From positions 1 to 64,000 of the forward strand of contig NZ_LGTB01000048.1 in NCBI RefSeq assembly GCF_001238275.1: a stretch of 64,000 nt of DNA, in the 5' to 3' direction. The position numbers and the translations under genes are program-made. Below, piece by piece: positions 26,275-39,226 of the stretch. Under the pieces are notes generated by a model. That model did not search any database. It was not told the DNA's origin and saw nothing but the letters and a program-made list of their open reading frames with translations. Origin of the DNA: Bradyrhizobium viridifuturi (GTDB taxonomy: Bacteria > Pseudomonadota > Alphaproteobacteria > Rhizobiales > Xanthobacteraceae). The number at the start of each line of letters is the position of its first letter. Position 1 is the stretch's first letter.

Positions 26275-27543
26275 ATGCCGCACCCCAACGACCCCAAGCT
26301 CCGCTCCTTCATCGACGTCGCCCCGACCTCCGACTTTCCGATCCAGAACCTGCCCTACGGCGTGTTCTCCGCGAATGGACTGGCGCCGCGCGTCGGTGTC
26401 GCGATCGGCGACTACGTGCTCGACCTCTGGGAGCTCGAGCAGGACTCGCGGCTCGATGTCGGGCCGCTCGGCGTGTTCTCGCAGCCGTCGCTCAACGCAT
26501 TCATGGCGCTCGGGCCGAAAGTGTGGTCGGCGACGCGGGCGCGGATCAGCGAGCTGTTGCGCGCCGATCATCCGGAGCTGCGCGACAACAAGGAGTTGCG
26601 CGCGCGGGCGCTGGTGCCGATGGCCGACGTCAGGCTGCACATGCCGTTTGCGGTGTCCGGCTACACCGATTTCTATTCGTCGAAGGAGCACGCCACCAAT
26701 GTCGGCGTCATGTTCCGCGGCAAGGACAATGCGCTGCAGCCGAACTGGCTGCACATGCCGATCGGCTACAACGGCCGCGCCTCGACGGTGGTGGTGTCGG
26801 GCACCAAGGTCAAACGGCCGCGCGGGCAATTGAAGCCGCCGACCGCCGAGGTGCCGAGCTTCGGCCCCTGCAAGCGGCTCGACTTCGAGCTGGAGATGGG
26901 GGTCGTCGTTGGGCAGAGATCGGCGATGGGCGAGATGCTGACCGAGAAGCAGGCCGAGGAGATGATCTTCGGCTTCGTCATCCTCAACGATTGGAGCGCA
27001 CGCGACATCCAGCAATGGGAGTATGTGCCGCTCGGCCCGTTCCAGGCCAAGGCGTTCGCGACCTCGATCAGCCCGTGGGTGGTGACGCGCGAGGCGCTGG
27101 AGCCGTTCCGGATGCAGGGCCCGAAGCAAGAGCCGGAACCGCTGGCCTATCTGAAGCAGGCGAGGCCGAACAATTACGATCTCGCGCTCGACGTGAGCTT
27201 GCGTGCCGGTGCGATGAACGAGGCGAAGACCATCTGCAGCACCAGCTTCAAGTACATGTACTGGTCGTCGGTGCAGCAGCTCGTGCACCACGCCTCCAGC
27301 GGCTGCGCGATGAATGTCGGCGATCTGCTCGGCAGCGGCACGATCTCCGGCCCCGAGAAGCACCAGCGCGGCAGTCTCCTGGAGATCAGCTGGAACGGCA
27401 CCGAGCCGGTCGAGCTTGCCGGCGGCGTCAAGCGTTCATTCCTCGAAGACGGCGATTCGCTTGTCATGCGCGGCTGGTGCCAGGGCGACGGCTACCGCGT
27501 CGGGTTCGGTGAAGTCGAGGGTACGATCGTCGCGGCGGAGTAG
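26275..27543 (+). CDS. fahA: Fumarylacetoacetase
   Basis: 422 residues, the usual length. It hydrolyses fumarylacetoacetate to fumarate and acetoacetate, the last step of tyrosine breakdown. The N-terminal SH3-like domain (YGVFSANGLAPRVGVAIGDYVLDL) precedes the catalytic domain with the metal and active-site segments YTDFYSSKEHATNVG, DFELEMG and ILNDWSARDIQQWEYVPLGPF. The start ATG 26275 gives the expected N-terminus; the ribosome site is weak (GAGAAAATC). Maleylacetoacetate isomerase, which should act between hmgA and this enzyme, is not in the window. Confidence 0.97.
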   Translation: MPHPNDPKLRSFIDVAPTSDFPIQNLPYGVFSANGLAPRVGVAIGDYVLDLWELEQDSRLDVGPLGVFSQPSLNAFMALGPKVWSATRARISELLRADHPELRDNKELRARALVPMADVRLHMPFAVSGYTDFYSSKEHATNVGVMFRGKDNALQPNWLHMPIGYNGRASTVVVSGTKVKRPRGQLKPPTAEVPSFGPCKRLDFELEMGVVVGQRSAMGEMLTEKQAEEMIFGFVILNDWSARDIQQWEYVPLGPFQAKAFATSISPWVVTREALEPFRMQGPKQEPEPLAYLKQARPNNYDLALDVSLRAGAMNEAKTICSTSFKYMYWSSVQQLVHHASSGCAMNVGDLLGSGTISGPEKHQRGSLLEISWNGTEPVELAGGVKRSFLEDGDSLVMRGWCQGDGYRVGFGEVEGTIVAAE

Positions 27544-27551
27544 CTACGTCT

Positions 27552-27630
27552 CATTCCGGGGCGATGCGGAGCATCGAACCCGGAATCTCGAGATTCCGGG
27601 TCTGGTCGTTCGGACCATCCCGGAATGACG
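27552..27630. repeat. Family C palindromic repeat, long copy
   Basis: cattccggggcgatgcgga at the left and catcccggaatgacg at the right bracket an internal perfect hairpin (cccggaatctcgagattccggg). It immediately follows fahA in a convergent gap, so it is a likely terminator. Confidence 0.75.
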
Positions 27631-27641
27631 GGCTAACCGAA

Positions 27642-27953
27642 TTACCGATCTTCCGGCCTGATATCCCGTAAGCGCGCGGTATGTGCCGCGCAGTCCTCGC
27701 GGCTGTATTTCAGGTGCACCCGCTTGTCCGACGGCGGCTGATTCACGGTGCAGACTCCCGCCCGCCACGGCTTGGCCGGGCGGATCGGACGTGGCGCAAA
27801 ACCGCCGCCGCAGTTCGGGCAGACATTGCCGAGCTTGGTCTCGACGCAATCCGCACAGAACGTGCATTCATAGGAGCAGATCCGCGCGTCGAGCGCGCTC
27901 GGTGGCAGGTCCTTGTCGCAATATTCGCAGTTCGGTCGCAGCTGCAGCGCCAT
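27642..27953 (-). CDS. DUF1272 Cys-rich protein
   Basis: 103 residues. The core MALQLRPNCEYCDKDLPP is followed by CSYECTFCADC and CPNCGG, making four paired cysteine knuckles that would hold two zinc ions, the pattern of DUF1272. The C-terminal half, PRPIRPAKPW onward, is an extension without cysteine clusters apart from single residues. Proteins of this type are cytoplasmic and of unknown function. It is convergent with fahA and downstream of the Lrp-type gene on the same strand. Confidence 0.85.
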   Translation of the reverse strand: MALQLRPNCEYCDKDLPPSALDARICSYECTFCADCVETKLGNVCPNCGGGFAPRPIRPAKPWRAGVCTVNQPPSDKRVHLKYSREDCAAHTARLRDIRPEDR

Positions 27954-28037
27954 GGTCGTCTCTCTAACTGGATGCTGGCGGAATGATCGCAGGTCGTGCC
28001 ACCGAAGCGAATGACGGAATTCCCTCGATTTGAGCCA

Positions 28038-28514
28038 TCACGCCTGGAGAGATTTCAGCGGCAGCCTGGTGCTTTCCTTCAGGCGGTCGAGCACGATCGA
28101 TGAGCGCACATGCGCCACGCTCTGGTGCGGCATCAGCACGTTGTTGACGATGTCGGACAGGCTCTTGAGGTCGCGCAGCATCACCTTGAGCACGTAGTCG
28201 GCGTCGCCGGTCAGCGCGTAGGCCTCCTGGATGTCGTCGACCCGGTTGACCAGCTCGCGAAACCGCTTGGCGTTGTCGGGCGAATGGGTCGCCAGCGTGA
28301 TGTGGATGAAGGCGATCAGGCCGAAGCCGAGCGCCTCGCCGGCGAGGTCGGCGTGATAGCCCGCGATCACCTTCTCCTCCTCCAGCCGCATCCGCCGCCG
28401 CGAGCATTGCGAGGCCGATAGCCCGACGAGGTCGGCCAGCTGCTGGTTGGTCAGCCGGCCGTCATCCTGCAGGGCGGCGAGCATTTTGAGGTCGAAGGCG
28501 TCGACTTCCGGCAT
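28038..28514 (-). CDS. Lrp/AsnC-family transcriptional regulator
   Basis: About 158 residues from ATG 28514 (an alternative in-frame ATG lies at 28538). The N-terminal helix-turn-helix is DDGRLTNQQLADLVGLSASQCSRRRMRLEEEKVI. The RAM ligand domain follows (LIAFIHITLATHSPDNAKRFRELV, then YALTGDADYVLKVMLRDLKSLSDIV, with the Gly-Asp effector loop). It is divergent from hppD, which it very likely controls in response to an aromatic amino acid, as is common for Lrp-type neighbours of hppD. Confidence 0.9.
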   Translation of the reverse strand: MPEVDAFDLKMLAALQDDGRLTNQQLADLVGLSASQCSRRRMRLEEEKVIAGYHADLAGEALGFGLIAFIHITLATHSPDNAKRFRELVNRVDDIQEAYALTGDADYVLKVMLRDLKSLSDIVNNVLMPHQSVAHVRSSIVLDRLKESTRLPLKSLQA

Positions 28515-28637
28515 GCATAAAATGTCCATTCTGTGCACGAGTCATGCGTAATAATAGCGAAACGAGCCTCAATTTGCACGCACGTTGCGCAGCAGGTGAC
28601 GGAAAATGATCTTGAGACAAATCAGGGAGTTACCGCT

Positions 28638-29756
<1,119 letters not shown>

Positions 29757-29791
29757 GCGTGTCGTAGAGCCAGGCCAGCGCAAAGCAAGGT

Positions 29792-29919
29792 GTCGTCCCT
29801 GCGAAAGCCGGGACCCATACCGCGGAATCTATCGAGTTTGCCGGGTGGCAGTCCCGCGGAATAATGGTGCGCTACACCGACGTTCCGGGGTTATGGGTCC
29901 CGGCTTTCGCCGGGACGAC
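29792..29919. repeat. Composite inverted repeat, family A copy 4
   Basis: Left arm gtcgtccctgcgaaagccgg and right arm ending cgccgggacgac. It is placed between the convergent hppD and CoA-transferase genes. Confidence 0.8.
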
Positions 29920-29927
29920 AGCGCGAT

Positions 29928-31040
29928 CTATTTCGTCGCTTTCCACTCGGTCGTCACATCGCCAATGCTCGCCAATTCCGGCTCACGGATGGCGGACGGC
30001 GTGCGCGAGAAGCGCGGTGCAGGCGCGGGCTGGGTGACGCCGTGGCGTTCGACGAACACCTGGCGGGCCGCCATGTGCGGATGTTTGGGCGCTTCCTCCA
30101 TGGTGAGGATCGGCGCGAAGCAGATGTCGGTGCCTTCCATGATCTTGCACCAGTCGGCGCGCGACTTGCTCTTGAACACCTTTTCCAGCTTCGCCTTCAG
30201 CGCCGGCCAGGCCTTGCGGTCCATCTGGGCGTCGAAGTCGGCGTCGGTCAGGTCGGCATGCTTGCGCAGCAGTGCGTAGAACTGCGGCTCGATCGAGCCG
30301 ATCGAGATGAAGTTGCCGCAAGAGCATTCGTAGACGCCGTAGAAATGCGCGCCGCCGTCCAGGAAATTCTGGTCGCGGCCGCCGCTCCAGCGGCCCTGCG
30401 CGGCCATGTCGTAGAACATCGACATCAGCGAAGCCGCGCCGTCGCACATCGCGGTATCGACCACCTGGCCCTTGCCGGACTTCTGCGCTTCCAGCAGCGC
30501 CGCGAGCACGCCGACCACGAGGTAGAGCGCGCCGCCGCCGAAATCGCCGACCAGATTGAGTGGCGGCACCGGCTTCTCCTTGGTGCCGATCGCAGCGAGT
30601 GCGCCGGTGATCGAGATGTAGTTGATGTCGTGGCCGGCGGCGTTGGCCAGCGGGCCTTCCTGGCCCCAGCCGGTCATGCGGCCATAGACCAGCTTCGGAT
30701 TGCGCGCGAGCACGACATCAGGGCCGAGGCCGAGGCGCTCCATCACGCCGGGACGAAAGCCTTCGATCAGTGCATCGGCATGGCTGAGCAGGTCGAGTAC
30801 TTCGGCAATGGCCGCCTTGTTCTTGAGATCGAGCTCGATGACCTTGCGGCCGCGGGTTGCCACTGCCTTCAAATTCTTGCCCGCGCCGACCCGGTCCAGC
30901 GTGATGACCTCGGCGCCCATGTCGGCGAGCAGCATGCAGGCGAACGGACCGGGACCGATGCCGGCGAATTCGACGATGCGGAAGCCTGTGAGCGGGCCCG
31001 AGGTGCGAGCGGCGGTTTGGGAGGCGGGCTTGTCGAGCAC
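29928..31040 (-). CDS. CaiB/BaiF CoA-transferase family protein (alpha-methylacyl-CoA racemase-like)
   Basis: 370 residues. The family opening GFRIVEFAGIGPGPFACMLLADMGAEVI and the body SHADALIEGFRPGVMERLGLG are clear. The racemase active-site residues are present: His-Asp in AAGHDINYI, and Asp in LVGDFGGGAL, rather than the single catalytic Asp of formyl-CoA transferases. It is therefore more likely a 2-methylacyl-CoA racemase acting on branched or sterol-type side chains than a transferase. It has no tightly linked neighbour; 315 bases separate it from coxM. Operator-like palindromes lie about 170-200 bases upstream. Confidence 0.88.
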   Translation of the reverse strand: MLDKPASQTAARTSGPLTGFRIVEFAGIGPGPFACMLLADMGAEVITLDRVGAGKNLKAVATRGRKVIELDLKNKAAIAEVLDLLSHADALIEGFRPGVMERLGLGPDVVLARNPKLVYGRMTGWGQEGPLANAAGHDINYISITGALAAIGTKEKPVPPLNLVGDFGGGALYLVVGVLAALLEAQKSGKGQVVDTAMCDGAASLMSMFYDMAAQGRWSGGRDQNFLDGGAHFYGVYECSCGNFISIGSIEPQFYALLRKHADLTDADFDAQMDRKAWPALKAKLEKVFKSKSRADWCKIMEGTDICFAPILTMEEAPKHPHMAARQVFVERHGVTQPAPAPRFSRTPSAIREPELASIGDVTTEWKATK

Positions 31041-31207
31041 GTGATGGTTCCGTTGTTGCTGTGAAGGGGTAGTCGAAGGGTCTTGTCCGCAGAGAGCCGG
31101 TGCGTCCGGCGTCAGGCGGGCGCGCTGCCGCCAAGGGCGCGGTCAGGCGATTGGGTGCCGTGGCGATTGGTGCTGCCGAACGTCATGAGTCCACTCCCCG
31201 CGACCGT

Positions 31208-31243
31208 CCGTCTGACGGTATTTTTAATTAGCTGATTAGCTAA
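31208..31243. promoter_or_regulatory. Two operator-like palindromes upstream of the racemase gene
   Basis: CCGTC-T-GACGG (31208-31218) and TTAGCT-GATT-AGCTAA (31228-31243) are perfect inverted repeats ten bases apart in an AT-rich patch. The first has the shape of a TetR-type operator. The remaining 31041-31354 gap shows no supported gene. Confidence 0.4.
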
Positions 31244-31354
31244 ATTCTCTCGCCTTATGGGGGATGTGGCAAGCCTTTTCGGCTGGAATGCCAGCAAAAC
31301 GCGAACGGCGCGCATCGCTGCGCGCCGTCTGCATAGGTTCAGGAGGGATAGCGG

Positions 31355-32155
31355 CTAGCCGGCGGCGGTCACCGCCCGCTGTCCCATCACCTTCACGAGG
31401 TTGGCGCGGTAATCCGCCGAGCCGTGGATGTCGGCGAGCAGGCCGCTCGCCGGGATCGTGACGCTGTCGAGCGCCGACGCGGCCCAGTTCGCCTTGAGCG
31501 CCTGTTCGATCGGCGCCACCCGCATCACGCCGCTCTGCGAGGCGCCGGTGGCGGCGACGCGGACGTCGCCCGCCTTGGTCTTGGCGACGAACACGCCGGT
31601 CAGCGCGAAACGCGAGGCCGGGTGCCGCATCTTGGCATAGCCGGCCTTGGCGGGGACCGGGAACGACACGGCGGTGATCATCTCGCCATCCTCGAGTGCC
31701 GTCGTGAACAGGCCCTTGAAGAAGTCCTCCGCCGGGATCGACCGCTTGTTGGTCTTGACCACGGCGCCGAGCGCCAGCACCGCCGCCGGATAGTCCGCCG
31801 CCGGGTCGTTGTTGGCGAGCGAGCCGCCGATCGTGCCGCGATGACGCACGGCGGGATCGCCGATCATCGACGCCAGATGGGCGAGCGCCGGGATCGCCTT
31901 CTGCACGGCCTCGCTTTGCGCGACGTCGTAATGCGTCGTCGCGGCCTTGATGGTGACGGTGTCGCCGGACACGTCGATGCCGATCATGTCCTTGATCTTG
32001 GCGACGTCGATCACGTCGGATGGTGCAGCAAGCCGCTGCTTCATCACGGGGAGCAAGGTCTGTCCGCCGGACAGGAACTTGGAGTCCGTGCCCTTGGCGA
32101 ACTGCGCCACGGCATCGTCGATCGAGGATGCGCGGTGATAAGTCGTCTCGTACAT
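31355..32155 (-). CDS. Molybdenum hydroxylase FAD subunit (CoxM-like)
   Basis: 266 residues. The FAD-binding motifs of the xanthine dehydrogenase/CO dehydrogenase medium subunit are present: AKFLSGGQTLLPVMKQRLA in its SGGQ form, and TIGGSLANNDPAADYPA. The C-terminal CO_deh_flav_C domain is complete to VKVMGQRAV. It passes electrons from the [2Fe-2S] subunit to a quinone or NAD-type acceptor. The start at 32155 follows GGGAGG by six bases and sits 11 bases after the large-subunit stop. It is last gene of the small-large-medium operon. Confidence 0.92.
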   Translation of the reverse strand: MYETTYHRASSIDDAVAQFAKGTDSKFLSGGQTLLPVMKQRLAAPSDVIDVAKIKDMIGIDVSGDTVTIKAATTHYDVAQSEAVQKAIPALAHLASMIGDPAVRHRGTIGGSLANNDPAADYPAAVLALGAVVKTNKRSIPAEDFFKGLFTTALEDGEMITAVSFPVPAKAGYAKMRHPASRFALTGVFVAKTKAGDVRVAATGASQSGVMRVAPIEQALKANWAASALDSVTIPASGLLADIHGSADYRANLVKVMGQRAVTAAG

Positions 32156-32166
32156 CGTATCCTCCC

Positions 32167-34505
<2,339 letters not shown>

Positions 34506-34595
34506 GGTCTAGTCCTCCCGACCGGAGATTCGATTTGCCGCCGTTTCCATCGAGACCGGCGGTGATGAGCTTGATCGCGTGCGGAGCGGGGCGCG

Positions 34596-35081
<486 letters not shown>

Positions 35082-35485
35082 GCGTTTCTCCCAATAGCTT
35101 CGTTATGGGCCCAGTAGACCACGCTTCTTATGGGTCGTAACCGCGATCAAAGTCGTAGTTACGGCCCTGTCATGAAGGCTCCGGGCTGTGCCTGTGATCC
35201 TAGCAGGCGGCCGTTCAATGGGCAATTTGCAAGCGGCCGGCGGCGCCCTCCGGCGTGACGAAAATGCGCTGCGGCGCAAGCGATTTTCGGCAGATGGATG
35301 CTGCTTGCGGCACGTCAAAATCGCGGCCGCGATTGCTACTACCTTCCGCCTATAACGACGCGGAGGCGTTGCTGGCATTTTCATCGTCGATGTAGCGACA
35401 CAAGATCGCTGATCCATGCATTTGGGTAGAGAGACGCGCGCGCGATGCATCCATCGCGGCAACGAAACCATATTGGAGGAAGCCA

Positions 35486-37201
35486 ATGAAGCTGAGGAGC
35501 GGGATTTTCTTTGCCGGCGTGTCGCTGGTCGCCATGGTGATGGCGGGTATTACTGCGTCGAAAGCGAATGACTCCGTCACAAAGGCGGCATCTGATCCGA
35601 ACGGATGGGCGATCGCCGGCCACGACTACGGCAACACGCGCTTCAGCCCGCTGAAGCAGATCAATTCAGAGAACGCCGGCAAGCTGCAGCTCGTCTACTC
35701 GATGTCGCTGGCTTCGCTGCGCTCCAACGAGGCTTCGCCGGTCGTGATCGGCAAGAACCTCTATGTGTCGACCTCGTGGGGGCCGAAATACGTCTATGCG
35801 ATCGACGCCGCGACCGGCGCGCGCAAATGGACCTGGCAGCCCGACATTCCGGATGACGTGCTTCAATACGCCTGCTGCGACGTCAACAGCCGCGGCGTGT
35901 CCTATGCCGACGGCAAGATCTTCGTCGGCCGGCTCGACGGCAAGCTCACCGCGCTCGATGCCGAGACCGGCAAGGAGCTCTGGACCTCGACCGTCGTCGA
36001 CTACAAGCAGGGCTCGGTCATCACCTCGCCGCCGCTCGTCGTCCGCGACAAGGTCATCACCGGCTTCGGCGGCGGCGAATACGGCGTCCGCGGCTCGCTG
36101 CAGGCGTTCTCGCTCAAGGACGGCAAGCTGCTCTGGCAGACCTTCACGGTGCCGGCGCCGGGCGAGCCCGGCAGCGACACCTGGAAGGGCGATACCGGGC
36201 TGCATGGCGGCGGCGCCGCCTGGCTGGTCGGCTCCTATGACGCCAAGTCCGACACCGTCTACTGGGGCACCAGCAATCCGGGACCGTGGAATACCGCGGT
36301 GCGCTCCACCGGCGACGGCAATTTCGGCAAGCTGACCAACCTCTACACCGCCTCGACGCTGGCGATCGATCCCAACACCGGCAAGATCAAGTGGCACATC
36401 CAGGGCACGCCGGCCGACGCCTGGGATTATGACGGCGTCAACGAGCTGCTGCTCGCCGACCTGAAGATCAAGGGCGCCGAGACGCCGGTCCTGATGAAGG
36501 CGGACCGCAACGGCTTCTTCTTCGTGGCCAACCGCGAGACCGGCAAGGTGATCTCGGCCGAGAAATACGTGTTCGCCAACTGGGCCAAGAAGTGGGACAT
36601 CAACACGATGCGGGCGGAAGAGGATCCGGACAAACGTCCCGGCCCGGGCCATCCCGCCAAGGATATCTGCCCGAACCTGATCGGCGGCAAGAACTGGCAG
36701 CCGATGTCGTTCAACCCTGGGACCGGCCTCGTCTACATCCCGAGCAACAATGTCTGCATGGACTGGTCGGTCTCCGACGTGAACTACAAGCGCGGCGTGT
36801 TCTATCTCGGCGCCGAATTCCCGACCAAGCCCGGCCCCGGCGGCTTCCTCGGCGAACTCGTGGCCTGGGATCCCGTGGCCAACAAGAAGGTGTGGAGCAT
36901 CAAGGAAGACCTGCCCTTCAACGGCGGCACGCTGACGACCGGCGGCAACCTGGTGTTCTCAGGCAATCTGCACGGTGACTTCCGCGCCATCGATGCCAAG
37001 AACGGCAAGGTGCTGTGGAGCAAGAACCTCGGCAGCGGCATCGGTGCCGGTCCGGTGACCTATTCGGTCGACGGCAAGCAGTATGTCGCGATCGTGGTCG
37101 GACGTACCGCGGCGCTGCCGGCCTTCCTCGGTGACATCGGCAAGAAGATGGTCGCCGCGGCGCCGGAAGGCGGCTCGCTGTTCGTGTTCGCCCTGCAGTA
37201 A
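35486..37201 (+). CDS. xoxF: Lanthanide-type PQQ-dependent alcohol dehydrogenase (XoxF/ExaF-like)
   Basis: 571 residues with a signal peptide (to about residue 27) and the eight-bladed propeller of periplasmic quinoproteins (W-motifs such as GKELWTSTV, GKVLWSKNLG). Adjacent Cys130-Cys131 form the ring disulphide over PQQ. The active-site segment is AWDYDGVNE: Asp314 is the catalytic base and Asp316, two residues on, is the extra acidic ligand that marks lanthanide rather than calcium enzymes (calcium MxaF has Ala there). It oxidises methanol or another primary alcohol and hands electrons to a cytochrome c, probably the fusion protein next door. GGAGGAAG stands six bases before the start. Whether methanol or a longer alcohol is the substrate cannot be told. 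Confidence 0.88.
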   Translation: MKLRSGIFFAGVSLVAMVMAGITASKANDSVTKAASDPNGWAIAGHDYGNTRFSPLKQINSENAGKLQLVYSMSLASLRSNEASPVVIGKNLYVSTSWGPKYVYAIDAATGARKWTWQPDIPDDVLQYACCDVNSRGVSYADGKIFVGRLDGKLTALDAETGKELWTSTVVDYKQGSVITSPPLVVRDKVITGFGGGEYGVRGSLQAFSLKDGKLLWQTFTVPAPGEPGSDTWKGDTGLHGGGAAWLVGSYDAKSDTVYWGTSNPGPWNTAVRSTGDGNFGKLTNLYTASTLAIDPNTGKIKWHIQGTPADAWDYDGVNELLLADLKIKGAETPVLMKADRNGFFFVANRETGKVISAEKYVFANWAKKWDINTMRAEEDPDKRPGPGHPAKDICPNLIGGKNWQPMSFNPGTGLVYIPSNNVCMDWSVSDVNYKRGVFYLGAEFPTKPGPGGFLGELVAWDPVANKKVWSIKEDLPFNGGTLTTGGNLVFSGNLHGDFRAIDAKNGKVLWSKNLGSGIGAGPVTYSVDGKQYVAIVVGRTAALPAFLGDIGKKMVAAAPEGGSLFVFALQ

Positions 37202-37211
37202 CCGTCGCGTC

Positions 37212-38441
37212 ATGGAGGCAGCATTGTCCGTGTCCATCAAGTGCAATGAAGTACCCAACCCGGCGCGCAGCGTGCAGTTGGGTAAGGCGATCCGGACCGT
37301 GCTGCTGTCCGCCACACTGCTCGCGCCGGCCTTCGCGGCCGGCGCGGACGAAGCAAAACCGCCGCTGCGGCTCTGCGCCGATCCGACCAACCTGCCGTTC
37401 TCGAGCGATGAGCCGGGCAAGCCCGGTCTCTATCTCGAGATCGGCCAGGCAGTCGCGCAAAAGCTCGGCCGCACGGTGAGCTATAATTGGTACAAGTCCT
37501 ATTTCGGCAAGCGCACCGTGCGGGAGACGCTGCTCAGCAAGCAGTGCGACGCCATGGTCGGGCTGCCCTTGATCGACGATTTCATGGGCCCGGCGGTGAT
37601 CTTCTCGAAGCCGATCGCCCATGAAGGCTACGCGCTGGTCGGCGCCAGGGATCGCAAGCTTGGCGGCATCGATGACCTCAGGGGATTGCGGGTTGCGGTG
37701 CAGTATCAGTCGACGCCGCAGAACGTGCTGGCGCTGCGCGACGATATCCAGAAGATGACCGTGCTCAGCCCCGAGGAGGGCATGACAGCTCTCGATCAGG
37801 GCAAGGTCGATGTCGCCTTCATCTGGGCGCCGGTGGCCGGTTGGCTCAACAAGACCAGCTACGGTGACAAGTACCAGATCGTCTCGACCGAGGGCGACGG
37901 CCTGCTCTGGGCGACTGCGATCGGTTTCGCCAAGACGTCGGGCGCCTTGCGCAATGAAGTCGACGGCGTCCTGCCCTCGCTGCAGGGGGATATTTCCGCG
38001 CTGTTCGCCAAATATGGCGTGCCGAACGGCGCCGCGGTGAAGTTCGGCCGGGCAGACCAGGCAACCACGTCGTCCGTCGGCGCGACCGAGCCGGTCACGG
38101 TCGGGCAGACGGCCGCAGCCGACAAGCCGGTTCAGACCGCCGCGACTTCAGGGGACGCAAAAGGGGACGCCACAGCAGATGCCAAAGCGGGGCGGGAGGT
38201 GTTCAATGGTACCTGCGCCCATTGCCACGGTCCGGACGCGGTGCAGGCCGAACGAAAGATCGACCTCAGGCTGCTCAAGAAGCGCTATGCTGACGACATG
38301 GAATCGACATTCTGGAAGACGGTCCACGACGGGCGGCCAGCCAAGGGCATGCCGGCCTGGAAGGACGTCTTCAGCGACGACGAGCTCAGAAACGTATATG
38401 CCTATCTGCAGAGCGTGCAGGATACCGGCGGGTCGAACTAG
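37212..38441 (+). CDS. XoxJ-like periplasmic binding protein fused to a cytochrome c domain
   Basis: About 409 residues. After a signal peptide (VLLSATLLAPAFAAG), a type II periplasmic-binding fold runs to about residue 280 (LRLCADPTNLPFSSDEPGKPG, QCDAMVGLPLIDDFMGPAVIFS), as in XoxJ/MxaJ-type quinoprotein partners. A Thr/Ala-rich linker follows, then a single haem domain with C335-A-H-C-H339 and the likely axial Met in KGMPAWKDV. In methylotrophs XoxJ and cytochrome XoxG are separate genes; here one protein would both mature or dock the dehydrogenase and take its electrons. The start is uncertain: a TTG at 37224 has GGAGG at ideal spacing. It begins 10 bases after the dehydrogenase stop. Confidence 0.85.
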   Translation: MEAALSVSIKCNEVPNPARSVQLGKAIRTVLLSATLLAPAFAAGADEAKPPLRLCADPTNLPFSSDEPGKPGLYLEIGQAVAQKLGRTVSYNWYKSYFGKRTVRETLLSKQCDAMVGLPLIDDFMGPAVIFSKPIAHEGYALVGARDRKLGGIDDLRGLRVAVQYQSTPQNVLALRDDIQKMTVLSPEEGMTALDQGKVDVAFIWAPVAGWLNKTSYGDKYQIVSTEGDGLLWATAIGFAKTSGALRNEVDGVLPSLQGDISALFAKYGVPNGAAVKFGRADQATTSSVGATEPVTVGQTAAADKPVQTAATSGDAKGDATADAKAGREVFNGTCAHCHGPDAVQAERKIDLRLLKKRYADDMESTFWKTVHDGRPAKGMPAWKDVFSDDELRNVYAYLQSVQDTGGSN

Positions 38442-38465
38442 ACGAACAGCAGTGCGAGGGTCCTC

Positions 38466-39146
38466 ATGATGGGGTTCCTGATCATCGACGATCACCCCCT
38501 GTTCGGGGAGGCGCTTGGCAATGCCATCCGCATCTCGCATCCCGATGCCCGAATCTATGAGGCGACCTCGATCAAGGGGGCGCTCGGCATCCTCGCGAGC
38601 GAGCCGAACATCGATCTGGCGCTGCTCGATCTGTTGCTGCCCGACGTCGTGGGCTTCTCCGGCTTCCAGAAGCTCAGGGATCGCTATCCGCGGCTGCCGA
38701 TCGCCATCGTCTCCAGTGAAGAAGACAAGCACACCATCCGCGAGGCGCTGGAAATGGGCGCGGTCGGCTATCTGCCGAAATCGACCTCGCTCGGCGAACT
38801 CTCGCAGGCGATCGCGCGCGTGCTGAGCGGATCGGTCTCGGCGCCGCGCGATTTCGTCGCGGTCGGCGCGCTGGACCAGTCCGAGACGGCGCGAACGCTG
38901 CGCGAGCGCATCCAGAAGCTGACGCCGCAGCAGATCCGCGTGCTGCACTTGATCATCCGTGGCCTGCAGAACCGCGAGATCGCCTCCGAACTCAAGCTAG
39001 CGGAATCCACTGTCAAGGCGCATGTCACCGAGATCCTGCGCAAGCTGAAGCTGTTCAGCCGCAACAAGGCGATCATCGAACTCGGCAAGATTCCGCTTCC
39101 GGTGCTTGAAACCAGCTCGGGTACGAAAGCAGAGAAGGCGCCCTAG
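38466..39146 (+). CDS. LuxR-type response regulator (first of two)
   Basis: 226 residues. The receiver domain has the acidic pair DD, phosphoacceptor Asp55 (LALLDLLLPD) and Lys in YLPKST. The C-terminal LuxR-type helix-turn-helix is LTPQQIRVLHLIIRGLQNREIASELKLAESTVKAHVTEIL. It matches the ErbR/AgmR type of regulator that controls quinoprotein alcohol dehydrogenases. It starts 24 bases after the cytochrome fusion gene, so it is probably in one operon with the enzyme it may regulate. GAGGG precedes the start. It is a paralogue of the next gene. Confidence 0.9.
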   Translation: MMGFLIIDDHPLFGEALGNAIRISHPDARIYEATSIKGALGILASEPNIDLALLDLLLPDVVGFSGFQKLRDRYPRLPIAIVSSEEDKHTIREALEMGAVGYLPKSTSLGELSQAIARVLSGSVSAPRDFVAVGALDQSETARTLRERIQKLTPQQIRVLHLIIRGLQNREIASELKLAESTVKAHVTEILRKLKLFSRNKAIIELGKIPLPVLETSSGTKAEKAP

Positions 39147-39226
39147 ACTTGCTGCACTGCGAGGCGGCCGCATTGGATATCCTGCCTATAGGCTGCCGGT
39201 CAGCTTTGAGATAACGTCGCGCGCAT

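Noticed and set aside
31112..31315. 67-residue minus-strand frame upstream of the racemase-like gene
   Set aside because: It crosses the palindromes and the AT-rich promoter patch and shows no ribosome site or coding bias.
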